Assembly: GCA_964017235.1 (NCBI GenBank)
Contig: OZ024932.1
Coordinates: 81,285,451-81,349,450, forward strand
DNA from: Sabellastarte sp. h YS-2021
Taxonomy: Eukaryota; Annelida; Polychaeta; Sabellida; Sabellidae
Direction of reading: 5' to 3'
Length of the DNA: 64,000 bases
Each line of letters starts with the position of its first letter. The stretch's first letter is position 1. Position numbers and translations under genes: made by a program. Of the stretch, positions 50,455 through 61,740 are shown piece after piece. The notes under the pieces are model-generated. The model was given only the letters and a program-made list of their open reading frames with translations. It was not told the origin of the DNA and did no database searches.

Positions 50455-50835
50455 TTTTTGATGTTTTTACCTCGCTCTATCTTGCACGTTTAGGAGATAC
50501 AAGCAATTTTAAGTTTTACCATTTTTGTCAAAAATTCAAAATGGCTGCCAAAATGGCTGCCTTTCATCCATATATCAAATTTCAGGTGAATATTTTAAAC
50601 GCTTCTTAACTTATCATCCAGACAAGCAAAATCCTGGTTTTGGTCATGTGACTTCTCTGATTGGTTGAAATGTCAAGGCACCAAATTCAGAAAATTTTCC
50701 CAGGGCTACTAAATATATGTACCAATTTTGACGAAATTCCATCCACTAGTAAAGATGCTATAGGTAGGCAAACTTGCGGAGCCGGCGGACCCTTCTGCGA
50801 GAATTCCTCCCATATGCAACCAACTCAGAATATTC
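50455..50835 (+). mobile_element. Diverged fragment C of the composite satellite element
   Basis: Carries one degenerate 169-bp monomer (CTCGCTCTATCTTGCACG ... AAAATGGCTGCC), then the arm GGTCATGTGACTTCTCTG, GATTGGTTGAAATGTC and CAGGGCTACT, and the GCGGAGCCGGCGGACCC block in the same order as the 3' arm of elements A and B. The terminal hairpin is missing. Confidence 0.75.
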
Positions 50836-51316
50836 AGTTTAAGTTTTATCTACAATTCATCCAAAGAATGGAGGACAAAAATGCATCATTATTGACTAAT
50901 TGTATTCATTGTAACTCTTGAGATCCCTAGTGCAGACAAAATTGTGGTGTAGGGATCTAGTGCCATGTTGAGGATCAATATCAAATGAAAATTTAGGGGT
51001 GGATCGATCAATCTTTCAATATCAGGACTGTTAACATAAGCCGTAGATGATAACATAGATTCTTTGAAAATTTCACAAAATTATCAAAACACACCATAAA
51101 AAATACATTTTTGCAATGTAAAATAAAGTATATTAAACAAAAATCACATAAAACAAGAGTTTTCATGCTTTAATGTGTACTAGCTGTCAGGTTTTATATC
51201 TCTTCAATGAAATAGGAAGTAGGTCACTGCCAATGTAAACAAACATGGCATCAGACTTGAACTAGTTTATTTCTGTTGTAACTGTGCTTTTTAAGGAGTT
51301 TATATAATAAATGTTA
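50836..51316. other. No gene recognised
   Basis: AT-rich DNA with a short GGATCGATCAATC motif. Nothing coding is seen. Confidence 0.4.
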
Positions 51317-51814
51317 AACTAGAGGATCGCTCGCAAAAAAAAAAGATAATGTTTTTGCACAGCAAAAACAAAGCGTCCCGAAAAGGATATAAAGGTGAGT
51401 GCTAAAGTATTAAGAAAATGCTTCGTTTCTAGCCTTATACTGTTGTGGCAACCAAAGTCAGCGCAGTCTGCTCTATCTAGCACGGTTTTCAAGATATAAG
51501 CATTTTTGTGTTTTGCAAAAAATAAAAAAATTAAAAATGTCCGCTATATTTTGAAAATTGGCATGGCTACTCTGCAGAGATACCCAGCAGGTCCAAAATT
51601 TTGTTGAGTTTGTTCCATATAGCACGGTTTTTGAGATATAAGCATTTTTGTGTTTTGCAAAAACTTTGAAAATTCAAAATGGCCACCATTTTTGGGGAGA
51701 CAAAAATTTTTGTCAAGACCACTGCCGTGGTGTGTATCTCTCGCCGAGCATTAAAGCAGAAGAAATAGCTTTTCCGAGATATTCACAATTTTTCATTTTC
51801 GTGTGTGAAAGGTC

Positions 51815-54285
51815 TTCCAAAAGTAGGTGAATGAGTTATTTGAGAAAAATTGGCTATCTGTAATACTATTAAGAGATAATTCACATTTACTCATTTTGAG
51901 TAGGTGAATAATTATCTATGGGTCTGAAACTTCACCAAGTGAAAGCTCTCCCAAAAGTAGGTGAATGAGTTATTTGAGAAAAATTGGCTATCTGCAATAC
52001 TTTTAGAGATAATTCGCATTTACTCATTTTGAGTATTTGAGTAATTAGCTATGGGTCTGAAACTTCACCATGTGAAAGCTCTCCCACAAGTAGATGAATG
52101 AGTATTTGATAAAAATTGGGTATCCGCAATACTTTTACAGATAATTAGCATTTACTCATTTTGAGTAGGTGAATAAATAGCTATGGGTCTGAAACTTCAC
52201 AGAGTGAAAGCTCTCCCAAAAGTAGGTGAATGAGTTATTTGAGAAAAATTGGCTATCTGCAATACTTTTAGAGATAATTCGCATTTACTCATTTTGAGTG
52301 GGTGAGTAATTAGCTATGGGTCTGAAACTTCACCAAGTGAAAGCTCTCCCAAAAGTAGGTCAATGAGTTATTTGAGAAAAATTGGCTATCTGCAATACTT
52401 TTAGAGATAATTCGCATTTACTCATTTTGAGTAGACGAGTAATTAGCTATGGGTCTGAAACTTCACCAAGTGAAAGCTCTCCCAAAAGTAGGTGAATGAT
52501 TAATTTGACAAAAATTGGCTATCTGCAATACTTTTAGAGATTCGCATTTACTCATTTTGAGTAGGTGAGTAATTAGCTATGGGTCTGAAACTTCACCAAG
52601 TGAAAGCTCTCCCAAAAGTAGGTGAATGAGTTATTTGAGAAAAATTGGCTATCTGCAATACTTTTACAGATAATTCGCATTTACTCATTTTGAGTAGGTG
52701 AGTAATTAGCTATGGGTCTGAAACTTCACCAAGTGAAAGCTCTCCCAAAAGTAGGTGAATGATTAATTTGAGAAAAATTGGCTATCTGCAATACTTTTAG
52801 AGATAATTCGCATTTACTCATTTTGAGTAGGTGAGTACTTAGCTATGGGTCTGAAACTTCACAGAGTGAAAGCTCTCCCAAAAGTAGGTGAATGAGTTAT
52901 TTGAGAAAAATTGGCTATCTGCAATACTTTTAGAGATAATTCGCATTTACTCATTTTGAGTAGGTGAGTAATTAGCTATGGGTCTGAAACTTCAAGTGAA
53001 AGCTCTCCCAAAAGTAGGTGAATGAGTTATTTGAGAAAAATTGGCTATCTGCAATAATTTTAGAGATAATTCACATTTACTCATTTTCAGTAGGTGAGTA
53101 ATTAGCTATGGGTCTGAAACTTCACCAAGTGAAAGCTCTGCCAAAAGTAGGTGAATGAGTTATTTGAGAAAAATTGGCTATCTGCAATAATTTTAGACAT
53201 AATTCGCATTTACTCATTTTGAGTAGGTGAGTAATTAGCTATGGGTCTGAAACTTCACAGAGTGAAAGCTCTCCCAAAAGTAGGTGAATGAGTTATTTGA
53301 GAAAAATTGGCTATCTGCAATACTTTTAGAGATAATTCGCATTTACTCATTTTGAGTACCGGTAGGTGAGTAATTAGCTATGGGTCTGAAACTTCACCAA
53401 GTGAAAGCTCTCCCAAAAGTAGGTGAATGAGTTATTTGAGAAAAATTGGCTATCTGCAATACTTTTAGAGATAATTCACATTTACTCATTTTCAGTAGGT
53501 GAGTAATTAGCTATGGGTCTGAAACTTCACCAAGTGAAAGCTCTGCCAAAAGTAGGTGAATGAGTTATTTGAGAAAAATTGGCTATCTGCAATACTTTTA
53601 GAGATAATTCGCATTTACTCATTTTGAGTACGTGAGTAATTAGCTATGGGTCTGAAACTTCACAGAGTGAAAGCTCTCCCAAAAGTAGGTGAATGAGTTA
53701 TTTGAGAAAAATTGGCTATCTGCAATAATTTTAGAGATAATTCGCATTTACTCATTTTGAGTAGGTGAGTAATTAGCTATGGGTCTGAAACTTCACCAAG
53801 TGAAAGCTCTCCCAAAAGTAGGTGAATGATTAATTTGACAAAAATTGGCTATCTGCAATACTTTTAGAGATAATTCACATTTACTCATTTTGAGTAGGTG
53901 AGTAATTAGCTATGGGTCTGAAACTTCACCAAGTGAAAGCTCTCCCAAAAGTAGGTGAACGAGTTATTTGAGAAAAATTGGCTATCTGCAATACTTTTAG
54001 AGATAATTCGCATTTACTCATTTTGAGTAGGTGAGTAATTAGCTATGGGTCTGAAACTTCACCATGTGAAAGCTCTCCCACAAGTAGATGAATGAGTTAT
54101 TTGATAAAAATTGGGTATCCGCAATACTTTTACAGATAATTAGCATTTACTCATTTTGAGTAGGTAAATAATTAGCTATGGGTCTGAAACTTCACCATGT
54201 GAAAGCTCTCCCAAAAGTAGGTGAATGAGTTATTTGAGAAAAATTGGCTATCTGCAATACTTTTAGAGATAATTCACATTTACTC
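51815..54285 (+). repeat. 133-bp satellite, 18 to 19 monomers (element B)
   Basis: GGGTCTGAAACTTCAC anchors at about 51,919, 52,053, 52,185, 52,318, 52,451, 52,581, 52,714 and 52,847 give a period of 130-134 bp. One monomer carries a CCGG insertion (near 53,359). Confidence 0.95.
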
Positions 54286-55095
54286 ATTTTGTTTGAAATT
54301 TTTTGTTTGAAAATTGGCATGGCTACTCTGCCGAGATACCCTGTGGGTCAAAAATTTTGTCGAAATCGCTCTATCTAGCAGGGTTTTTGAGATATAAGCA
54401 TTTTTATGTTTTGCAATTTTTGCGAAAATTTCGAAAATTCAAAATGGCCGCCATTTTTGGCGAGACAAAATTTTTTTGAAAATTGGCATGGCTACTCTGT
54501 AGATATACCCTATGGGTCAAAAATTTCGTCGAAATCGCTCTATCTAGCACGGTTTTCGAGATATAAGCATTTTTGTGTTTTGCAATTTTTGCGAAAAATT
54601 CGAAAATTCAAAATGGCCGCCATTTTTGGCGAGACAAAAATTTTTTCAAAATTGGGATAACTACTCTCCAGAGATACCCTGCGGGTCAAAAATTTCGTCG
54701 AAATCGCTCTATCTAGCACGGTTTTCGAGATATAAGCATTTTTGTGTTTTGCAATTTTTGCGAAAATTTCGAAAATTCAAAATGGCCGCCATTTTTGGCG
54801 AGACAAAATTTTTTTGAAAATTGGGAAAAGTACTCCGCAGAGATATCCTGCGGATCAAAAATTTTGTCGAAATTGCTCTATCTAGCACGGTTTTTGAGAT
54901 ATAAGCATTTTTGTGTTTTGCAATTTTTGCGAAAATTTCGAAAATTCAAAATGGCCGCCATTTTGGGCGAGAAAAATTTTTTTTGAAAATTGGGAAAACT
55001 ACTCTGCAGAGATACCCTGCGGGTCAAAAATTTTGTCGAAATCGCTCTATCTAGCACGGTTTTCGAGATATAAGCATTTTTGTGTTTTCCTTATT
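54286..55095 (+). repeat. 169-bp satellite, four to five monomers (element B)
   Basis: Same monomer as in element A, at exact 169-bp steps (equivalent positions 54,406, 54,575, 54,744 and 54,913), each with AAAATGGCCGCCATTTT. Confidence 0.95.
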
Positions 55096-55488
55096 TGGAA
55101 AATTCGTAATGATTAATTAATCATTAATTACTTGGCCATTTCTTGACCAATCAATGCCAAAATCTAATGATTTCCAGATTTTAATAGAATGAATGTATTT
55201 GCCAAGTTTCAGGTGAATTGATAAAATTCCTTTTAAGTTATCATCCGGACAAGCTTCCCCATCGAAAAAAGACATTTTTGGTCATGTGACCTCTCTGATT
55301 GGTTGAAATGTCACTGCAGCATATTCAAAAAAATTCCCCAAGGCTACTGCCTAAACCTGCCAAATTTGAAAAGAATCCGCCTAACGGTTACAGAGTTATA
55401 AGGAAAACAAAATGCGGAGCCGGCGGAGCCGCCGGAGCCTGAAGCTCTCCCATACACAAACAAGCGTCCCTTGTGGGACGCTTAATTA

Positions 55489-55968
55489 TTTAAGTGGAAA
55501 TATTACTATTTATCTTGTTTTTGTCTGTTTCTTATATGTGGTTTCAATATTGAAAAAACTCATCCCCACAAAGTTGGTCCTGCTCTTATAGTATTTAAGT
55601 AATTTACGGTGTATGTTATATCTGGATTTCAACTGCACATGAAATATGTTCTGAATTACATGATATCAATGGAAATGGTTTCTTGGAGGTAGTAATTTAC
55701 AAATGAAGACCACATCATTAAAATTGTTACCAATGGATTTGATAAAACACTTTTGAACAGATTACCCTGAGCAAACATGATTGAAGACGATGTCATGCAA
55801 TTGTATCCACAAATAAAAATTGTAAAATAATACATAGATTATCAAAATCCGTTCATATATAAATAATTTTTTTAATCTGATTTTTTAATTAAATGGGAGC
55901 AAGTCTGCATAGATGAGTTCGAGTTGGCAAAGGGTCGGAATAAGCAGAGGTCCGAAGTTGACCAGGGG
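55489..55968. other. No gene recognised
   Basis: AT-rich flank between element B and the MITE at 55,969. Confidence 0.5.
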
Positions 55969-56148
55969 CCGTATTCTACAACAATACTTGGATCATTTCT
56001 AATTCTTAGATTTCAAGTAAGAAATTATGAAACTGAATATTCCTTTGTTTTGTGAATACAAAGTGCAAGAAATACTATGGTGAAAAACCTTCACTTACTT
56101 AGATCTAAACTAGGTCACCTTATCTAAGTATATTGTTACAGAATACGG
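55969..56148. mobile_element. MITE with CCGTATTCT terminal inverted repeats
   Basis: Starts CCGTATTCTACAACAATAC and ends GTATATTGTTACAGAATACGG. The interior also has inverted AAGTAAG-type blocks (TTCAAGTAAGAA and TTCACTTACTTAG). It is 180 bp with no coding capacity. Confidence 0.8.
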
Positions 56149-57720
56149 TAAGTCTATTTACAACAAGGATTGAAATACTGTAAAGAGATTGAAATACCGC
56201 AAGGAGTTTTCATATCATCGTTCAGTATAAATATTGTGCACTGAACAGGTAATATTTACTGTTCGGTATGATTTACTTCCCCCAAATGACTTCTAATTAC
56301 ATATTTTTCACTTCTACATTGAACCTAAGTACCAATACAGTATATTCAATCAGTGGTTGCAAATATTTACTGTTTGGTGTCATTGTACTCACATTTTTAT
56401 TCCCAATGTCAATACTTAAGTATTTTCCTGGTATATACAAAGCACACAAGATAAATAAAAATGTGCTCAGTTATATTTTTATGTTTCATGATGAATTGAT
56501 CCCAAAGAAAGGTTAATTCTCAATTAATTTTTTTTTATTTCTCCAATTCATGTGGGGGAAGCCATATTGCGGCAATTTCTAAACCCCAGTTGTGATTGCA
56601 ATTGGGTTTGGTAAACAGAACCAAACAAACAGAATCACACACAATCGATTCAACTCGATTAAATATCTCTGGACTTTTCCAATTAATCGATTCTGATTTT
56701 TTTAAGTCCAATTCCCACCACTACTCAGTTGCCATTACAGTTACATGCACCTGTACCTGCACCCCAGTATTAATACTATTTTTTTGTAATATGATATTAG
56801 TATTTCTTCATTTTTGTTTTAATCTGTGAACTGTGTTACTTTTATATCTCAATTATAGTGTAGTCTGTTATTAGTATTCTTGTTTTTGTTTCATTATTTT
56901 GATGTAGTGTAGGCAGTTTTATTAGTCTTTATGTAGCCTAGTGATTATTAGTATGTCGGCTGCACTAGTAATCATGCTACTTAATCAAAAATATTAATAA
57001 ACTATATGATAAAACATATCTACAATAATAATATGTATATCGATATCAAACCATATTTTTACTTCTGTATCGATCGATATTGAAATATTGGGTCATGGGT
57101 GCTTTCCAAGAAAGAACTTCCAAACGCTTTCACGAGTTTTAGAAGTTTCCCGAAACGTAAACAAATATGGCGTTTCCGGTTTCACGGTAAGTGAAATTTG
57201 ACAAAAAATGATAGGCAAACCAATATATTTCTCAAATTTTATGATTTATTTACATGGAAAACAGCTTAATTGTGTCTATTTAGTAGTATGTTCTGATATT
57301 GATATTGTACCCTACGTTATCGATATCAGTATATTTAGCATGGATCGATAAATATTTCAATATCGATAAACAATACCAGCACTAATCTACATTAAGTTTT
57401 CTACAACTATAAAATACTGCAGGCATTATTTATGCCGAATTATGAGGAAACTATCACCTAAACTGCTGAAAAATATTTGTTTCATTCATTTAATTATGAA
57501 TGTCAAAGGTTATAAGTCACAGGGTTACTGACCTAGTTTTCATGATATCTGGAAGCTATGTTAGAAACTTTACAATTTAAGTAATTTTCACACAATAATA
57601 TACAAAAAGGACATAAATATTCGCAGTGGTTAAATCACGAGACATCTCGATATGTAAATTATACTGGCTAAATGTTGGGAAATAAATTCATTGGTTGATT
57701 TTCTTATCATTTTCCTGGAA
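56149..57720. other. No gene recognised; ATCGAT-rich repeat remnants
   Basis: Around 57,040-57,370, TATCGATATC and GATCGATATTGAAATATT occur in both orientations, suggesting an eroded inverted-repeat element. AATTCCCACCACTAC near 56,711 resembles the right end of the hAT element at 60,500. ATATGGCGTTTCCGG followed by GTAAGT at 57,166-57,193 looks like a tiny first exon but has no support. Confidence 0.4.
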
Positions 57721-58930
57721 ATCTGTGACCTCATATCTTCTCATGAATATTAATGAGTTGATGCTACTGCCATGAACTCTCGAGTTTAAGGTATTTGATC
57801 TTCATTAAGTTACCATTTTATGAAATATTGTTAGAAAAACCTCATATCTTCTCATGAATATTAATGAGTGGGTGCTACTGCCATGAGTTCTGAGTTTAAA
57901 GTATTTGATCTTTTTGGTGGCTTTCATTTTTTAAAATATTGCTACAATCCTAAAGCAAGGCATCCCTTGATACAAAGCACTTCCCTGATGAAGCACTTCT
58001 CAGTTCTCACGACTTAGCACTTCCCGACAAATAGCCAATGTGTTACATATCGGGACGTCCCGGTGTAAAAGTAAATCTACCCCCCCCCCCCATAAAATCC
58101 CCCTGGGGGGGGGATATTTTCTAGAATCTCCCCCCCCCCCCCCCCCCCTCACCTGTACCATCAGTGGAAAAATATAACTTTCATTAAATCTTTGTTTATT
58201 TTAACATTACTTAAAAGAAGAAAGTCTTCACAGAGAAAGAAGGAAATGTACACCAAAATTATTGTAATCAAAACATAATAAGGCTTTCAGATGCCTTTGA
58301 ATTGAGTTTTCCATTGCATAATTGCTGGCTGTAAAAAAATCCCATTTGAATAGGCTTCTGTCACGGAAATGTCAATATTCATTGACTGTTATATCAATTG
58401 AACAGGGATGATTTTTTTTCAGATATACTGTACTCTTTTTTGGAATTAAGATACAAGCAAACAGTTCAAAAACAATTATGAAAACAAACTTATAGACTTT
58501 TTTTTTTTTTACAGCCAGCAATTATGTATGGGGAAGTTGATGCAACAGCCATAATGTTGATGCAGAATTTTAGACGGTTTAGAAGTCACTTTCGACCAAT
58601 CAGAATGACGAACACATCCGCGTCATGTTCGAATTTAAAATATTTGATCTTCATCAAAGGTTCCATTTTATAAAATATTGTCAGAAAAACTCAGAAAATC
58701 TGTGACCTCATGTTTTCTCACGAATATTTACGAGATCTTCGTGGAGACGTCCATTTTATAAAATGACTTAGGTGCTACAGTATGGCCGTGAGTTCTGTAG
58801 TTTAAAATCTTCGTCTATGCCTCCATTTTTAGGAAACTACAGGGGAAATCTGTGACCTCATACCTTCTCAGGAATATTAACGACTTGGGTGCTATGGGCA
58901 TGAGATCTATAGTTAACTCCGGCAAGGCTA
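57721..58930 (+). repeat. Tandem repeat of about 110 bp, split by other insertions
   Basis: Units share CTGTGACCTCATATCTTCTC, ATGAATATTAATGAG, GGTGCTACTGCCATGAG and TTTAAAGTATTTGATCTTC. Two units lie at 57,727-57,960 and two to three at 58,630-58,920. Poly-C tracts (58,079-58,150), a foldback (58,316-58,527) and a MITE-like end (58,585-58,630) separate them. Confidence 0.75.
58316..58527. repeat. Foldback: CATAATTGCTGGCTGTAAAA inverted pair
   Basis: CATAATTGCTGGCTGTAAAA at about 58,317 is inverted at about 58,507-58,526, with about 170 bp between. Poly-A and poly-T runs extend the pairing. Confidence 0.8.
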
Positions 58931-59308
58931 AACACCGCAATGACGCAAACACCGAAAGGACACCGCAAGGCCCCAATTTACCTGTTACAAAATGATTTTT
59001 ACTTAATGACTCTTTAGCTTTCATTTTACGTCAGGTAATTACTGTCCTGGTTCACCATTGTACACATATTTTGATGTCAATTGCTGTTCTAGTCTGGTAC
59101 CCAATATTGTTTATTTGGCCTTATGCCACTAATTACTTTATTGATTACCCACTAATTATATTATTATTGTCCTGGTTGACCAGTTGTACTCTTAATTTGT
59201 TTTGATTGGTTATGTGAATTATATCACACCCTATTGGGTCAATTGCATTTCTACTGTGTAACCCATTGCCTTTCAAGACTGATAGCCCTAATTACCTTTA
59301 TTATGTTA

Positions 59309-60110
59309 GCCCAGTAAACATTAGAAATGTTTTTAAATGGTTTAAACGTTTACAAAACGTTTTTAAAACCTAATTAAACCCTATGTTATGGTTTTCCAAA
59401 CATTTCCAAGTAAATGTTTACGCTGTGACATTTAAAAAACATTTTATAAACATTCTCTATACAAACGTTTTTTACTGAAAACTTTTATTAAAGGATTACA
59501 AAATAACTCAAGAAGCTAGGTTCGACTGGAAACCTTTTTAAAACATTTATAAAATAGCTGGAGAAATGAATGTTTGGTTGGAAATGCTTTTCAAACATTC
59601 ATCATGAAATGTTTGATAAACAGTACACAAAAAATGTTTAAACAACATTGCTTGTCAAATGTTTTAAAAACATTCTATCAAAAATGTTTTTTAAACCCAT
59701 GTTTTTAAACCTTCACCTTCAAACATGTCCAAACAAAAATGGCGGTGAGCAACAATAGGGGATTTTAGAGGACTCTGTCAAAAATTGCCCAATATGCAAT
59801 CCCTAAAAGTAGGAATTAAATAGGGGCACAATTTCTAAGCCACTATCTTACAATTTTAGACATAAAAATAATATTTTCAATAGTTATATATGGTTATATA
59901 AAGATATTGAAATTGACCTCTGACCCCATTATTATTCAGACATTATATTATGTTCATTTATAACGTTTTTCTGACATTTATCGTTACACGTTTAATAAAC
60001 GGTATGCATAAAACGTTTTTAAAACATTCTATTTCTTACCCATCATTTTTTAACCTTTGCCAAACGTTTCCTTTCAAATGTTTGCAAAACCCAAAAATGT
60101 TTACTGGGTA
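59309..60110. mobile_element. MITE with CCCAGTAAACATT terminal inverted repeats
   Basis: Starts CCCAGTAAACATT and ends AATGTTTACTGGG. The interior contains many AAACATTT, AAACGTTT and TTTAAAAC motifs on both strands, so it is self-complementary at many points. No coding capacity. Confidence 0.75.
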
Positions 60111-60365
60111 CAGATGCCAAACAACAGGCACAGTTGGGTTGCTAATTACAATGACATTGGAAAGTTTCTTCAATTCCAGTTGGCATGTGTCATTTACACT
60201 GAGTTTTAGTAATTGTAATTAAGGCTAGCTTTTCTGTATGTAAGACCCCCACTTTTACTCAGTTTATCATTCATTCAAAGATACAGCATAGAGTTACATC
60301 ATGGGAGGATAGTCTTAACTTGCAAGATGAAGCGGAGGAGAGCTGCTAAAAGACAACTGCCAAAA

Positions 60366-61307
60366 AATTGAAAGAATACCTTCCAATATCAGTTGAAACA
60401 GTGCAATACCCCTGTTCAGTTTGTCATGCTGAGGTTGGGAATAATTTGATTGAATGTTCCTCTTGTAAATCCTGACACATGCTTCTTGCATGTTACTAAT
60501 AGTGCTGGGACGAGTTGACTGAAACTCGAGTCGCAACTCGATGGGCGATAATTAGGGGTCACATCGATCTGCGCAAGTGAAACTCGAGTTTTCGAAAACG
60601 TCAATATTTAAAGCTGACACTTCACCAACACAACAGAAATATCCAATATTTTCAAAAATATATTGCATTTTTACTTAATTCTGACCTAAATCAATGAAGA
60701 TTTAACATAAATTATATCGCGAACATATTTCCAGGTGAAAGTTTTGGCTAATGTACGGTATGTAAAATATTTACCATATATTAAAGGCTAATAAACGAAA
60801 TACATTATCCCGAAAATTACTCGAGTTTAACTCGAGTTCAACTCGCTTCTAACAGTTGATGCTCGATCTGCTATTTTAACTGCCAATCCCACCACTAGTT
60901 ACTAAGCCTTCAAGAATCGGAGACTAGTGCTATTTCCCTTTTTTGTCCCATGTGTGCATTCACAGAAGGTGGTTATAACTTTGGCGCTGCACTTAAGAGG
61001 TGTGTATACTAATACTCAATAAAAATAAAAGGACTATTAGTTACAACAAAAGTGTAATAACAATTGATTTACTATAATATAATCAAACCATTTAACAATT
61101 GATTTACTGTAAAAGAAAAGTGACTAGACAATGAATGTTATTTGTGATAATGTAAAATTACTGCCGTATATTCATTATTTTATTGTAGGTTGAATCTTGC
61201 TAAAGGTATTGACCGTGTAACAGCAGGAAAGCAAGAGAGAATGTTGCTAAAAGCACATAAGGTCCAGCTTCATATATTTTCCCTTGATAAAATAGATACT
61301 CTGTCTC
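60366..61307 (+). pseudogene. PHD-like zinc-finger gene fragment, interrupted
   Basis: The frame starting near 60,366 reads LKEYLPISVETVQYPCSVC, then NNLIECSSC, the Cys pairs of a PHD-type finger. A TGA at 60,473 stands where a Trp is usual before the His. The hAT element follows at 60,500. Beyond it the reading resumes with SLFCPMC, the closing Cys pair, then GAALKR and an AG|GTGTGT donor at 60,999; an acceptor TTGTAG at 61,188 leads to LNLAKGIDRVTAGKQERML. Such fingers occur in chromatin readers and in some transposon proteins. The stop plus insertion make it a pseudogene. The identity is moderately supported. Confidence 0.45.
60500..60897. mobile_element. hAT-type MITE with 8-bp target-site duplication
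   Basis: Terminal inverted repeats TAGTGCTGGGA and TCCCACCACTA enclose 398 bp, flanked by the exact 8-bp direct repeat GTTACTAA (60,492-60,499 and 60,898-60,905). Eight-base duplications and these termini are typical of hAT elements. The interior repeats ACTCGAGT several times. No transposase is encoded. Confidence 0.92.
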
Positions 61308-61519
61308 CTTGTGGTGCGAAAGGGGTCCTTGCAGTGTCCTTTCTGTGTTTGTGCCCTTGCGGTGTTTAGCCCGACCCGTTAACTCTTCGTCCGTGACATT
61401 AAAACATATTGGTCCGTGACACAAGACAAAAACTTTCCGTTAACGGATCCGTGACATTAGCCACTACGTTAAAAAATATGGGTTCTCTTGAAAACGGATA
61501 CAAATAAGGGTGAGGACAG

Positions 61520-61740
61520 GTGAGGTTCCTACACGGGTGTCATTAATGTTAGATGTCATTAATGTTACACAATGATAAAAAATAGGTAGCTAAACACATT
61601 TAATGTGATACATATACACGGATACATATAAACAAGGGATTGCTTATTCCATTTCTTAATAATTTAAGGAAGTAACATAAAACCAGACAATATAAAAACA
61701 ACTTGTCTAACATTAATGACACCCGTGTACTGAACCTTAC
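61520..61740. mobile_element. MITE with ACGGGTGTCATTAATGTTAG terminal inverted repeats
   Basis: GTGAGGTTCCTACACGGG then TGTCATTAATGTTAG at the left is inverted at the right end (CTAACATTAATGACACCCG, TGTACTGAACCTTAC). It is about 220 bp and non-coding. Confidence 0.85.

Larger units (their letters stand above)
51317..55488 (+). mobile_element. Composite satellite element B (second copy of A)
   Basis: Same start (AACTAGAGGATCGCTCGC), same AAGCGTCCCG motif and same end (hairpin AAGCGTCCC-TTGT-GGGACGCTT at 55,462-55,483, then AATTA) as element A. The inner arrays differ: about 18 to 19 133-bp monomers (51,815-54,285) and four to five 169-bp monomers (54,286-55,095). The arms are nearly identical to A. 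The GGC block is longer by GCCGGAGCC. Flanking sequences of A and B are unrelated, which supports independent insertion rather than a segmental duplication. No gene is present. Confidence 0.78.
58914..61384 (+). mobile_element. TIR element of about 2.5 kb carrying a broken PHD-like gene
   Basis: About 60 bp at the left (GTTAACTCCGGCAAGGC, TAAACACCGCAATGACGC, AAACACCGAAAGGACACCGC) recur inverted at 61,318-61,384 with roughly 80 percent identity. Between them lies a two-exon gene fragment with a PHD-like finger plus two younger insertions (59,309-60,110 and 60,500-60,897). I do not know the superfamily, and no transposase was recognised. It could be a DNA transposon remnant or a captured gene between two copies of the same repeat in inverse orientation. 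Confidence 0.55.

Noticed and set aside
54406..55116. Series of similar short open frames repeated every 169 bp
   Set aside because: They are chance translations of the 169-bp satellite; their regular frame drift follows from 169 not being a multiple of three, and there is no start or codon pattern of a gene.
43889..55488. Direct repeats at regular spacing that might suggest a CRISPR-like array
   Set aside because: The window is eukaryotic, units are whole 133-169 bp monomers, and there are no short constant repeats separated by unique spacers.
57166..57193. Possible tiny first exon ATGGCGTTTCCGG... followed by GTAAGT
   Set aside because: Only 8 codons, no downstream exon found, and the surrounding sequence looks like an eroded repeat.
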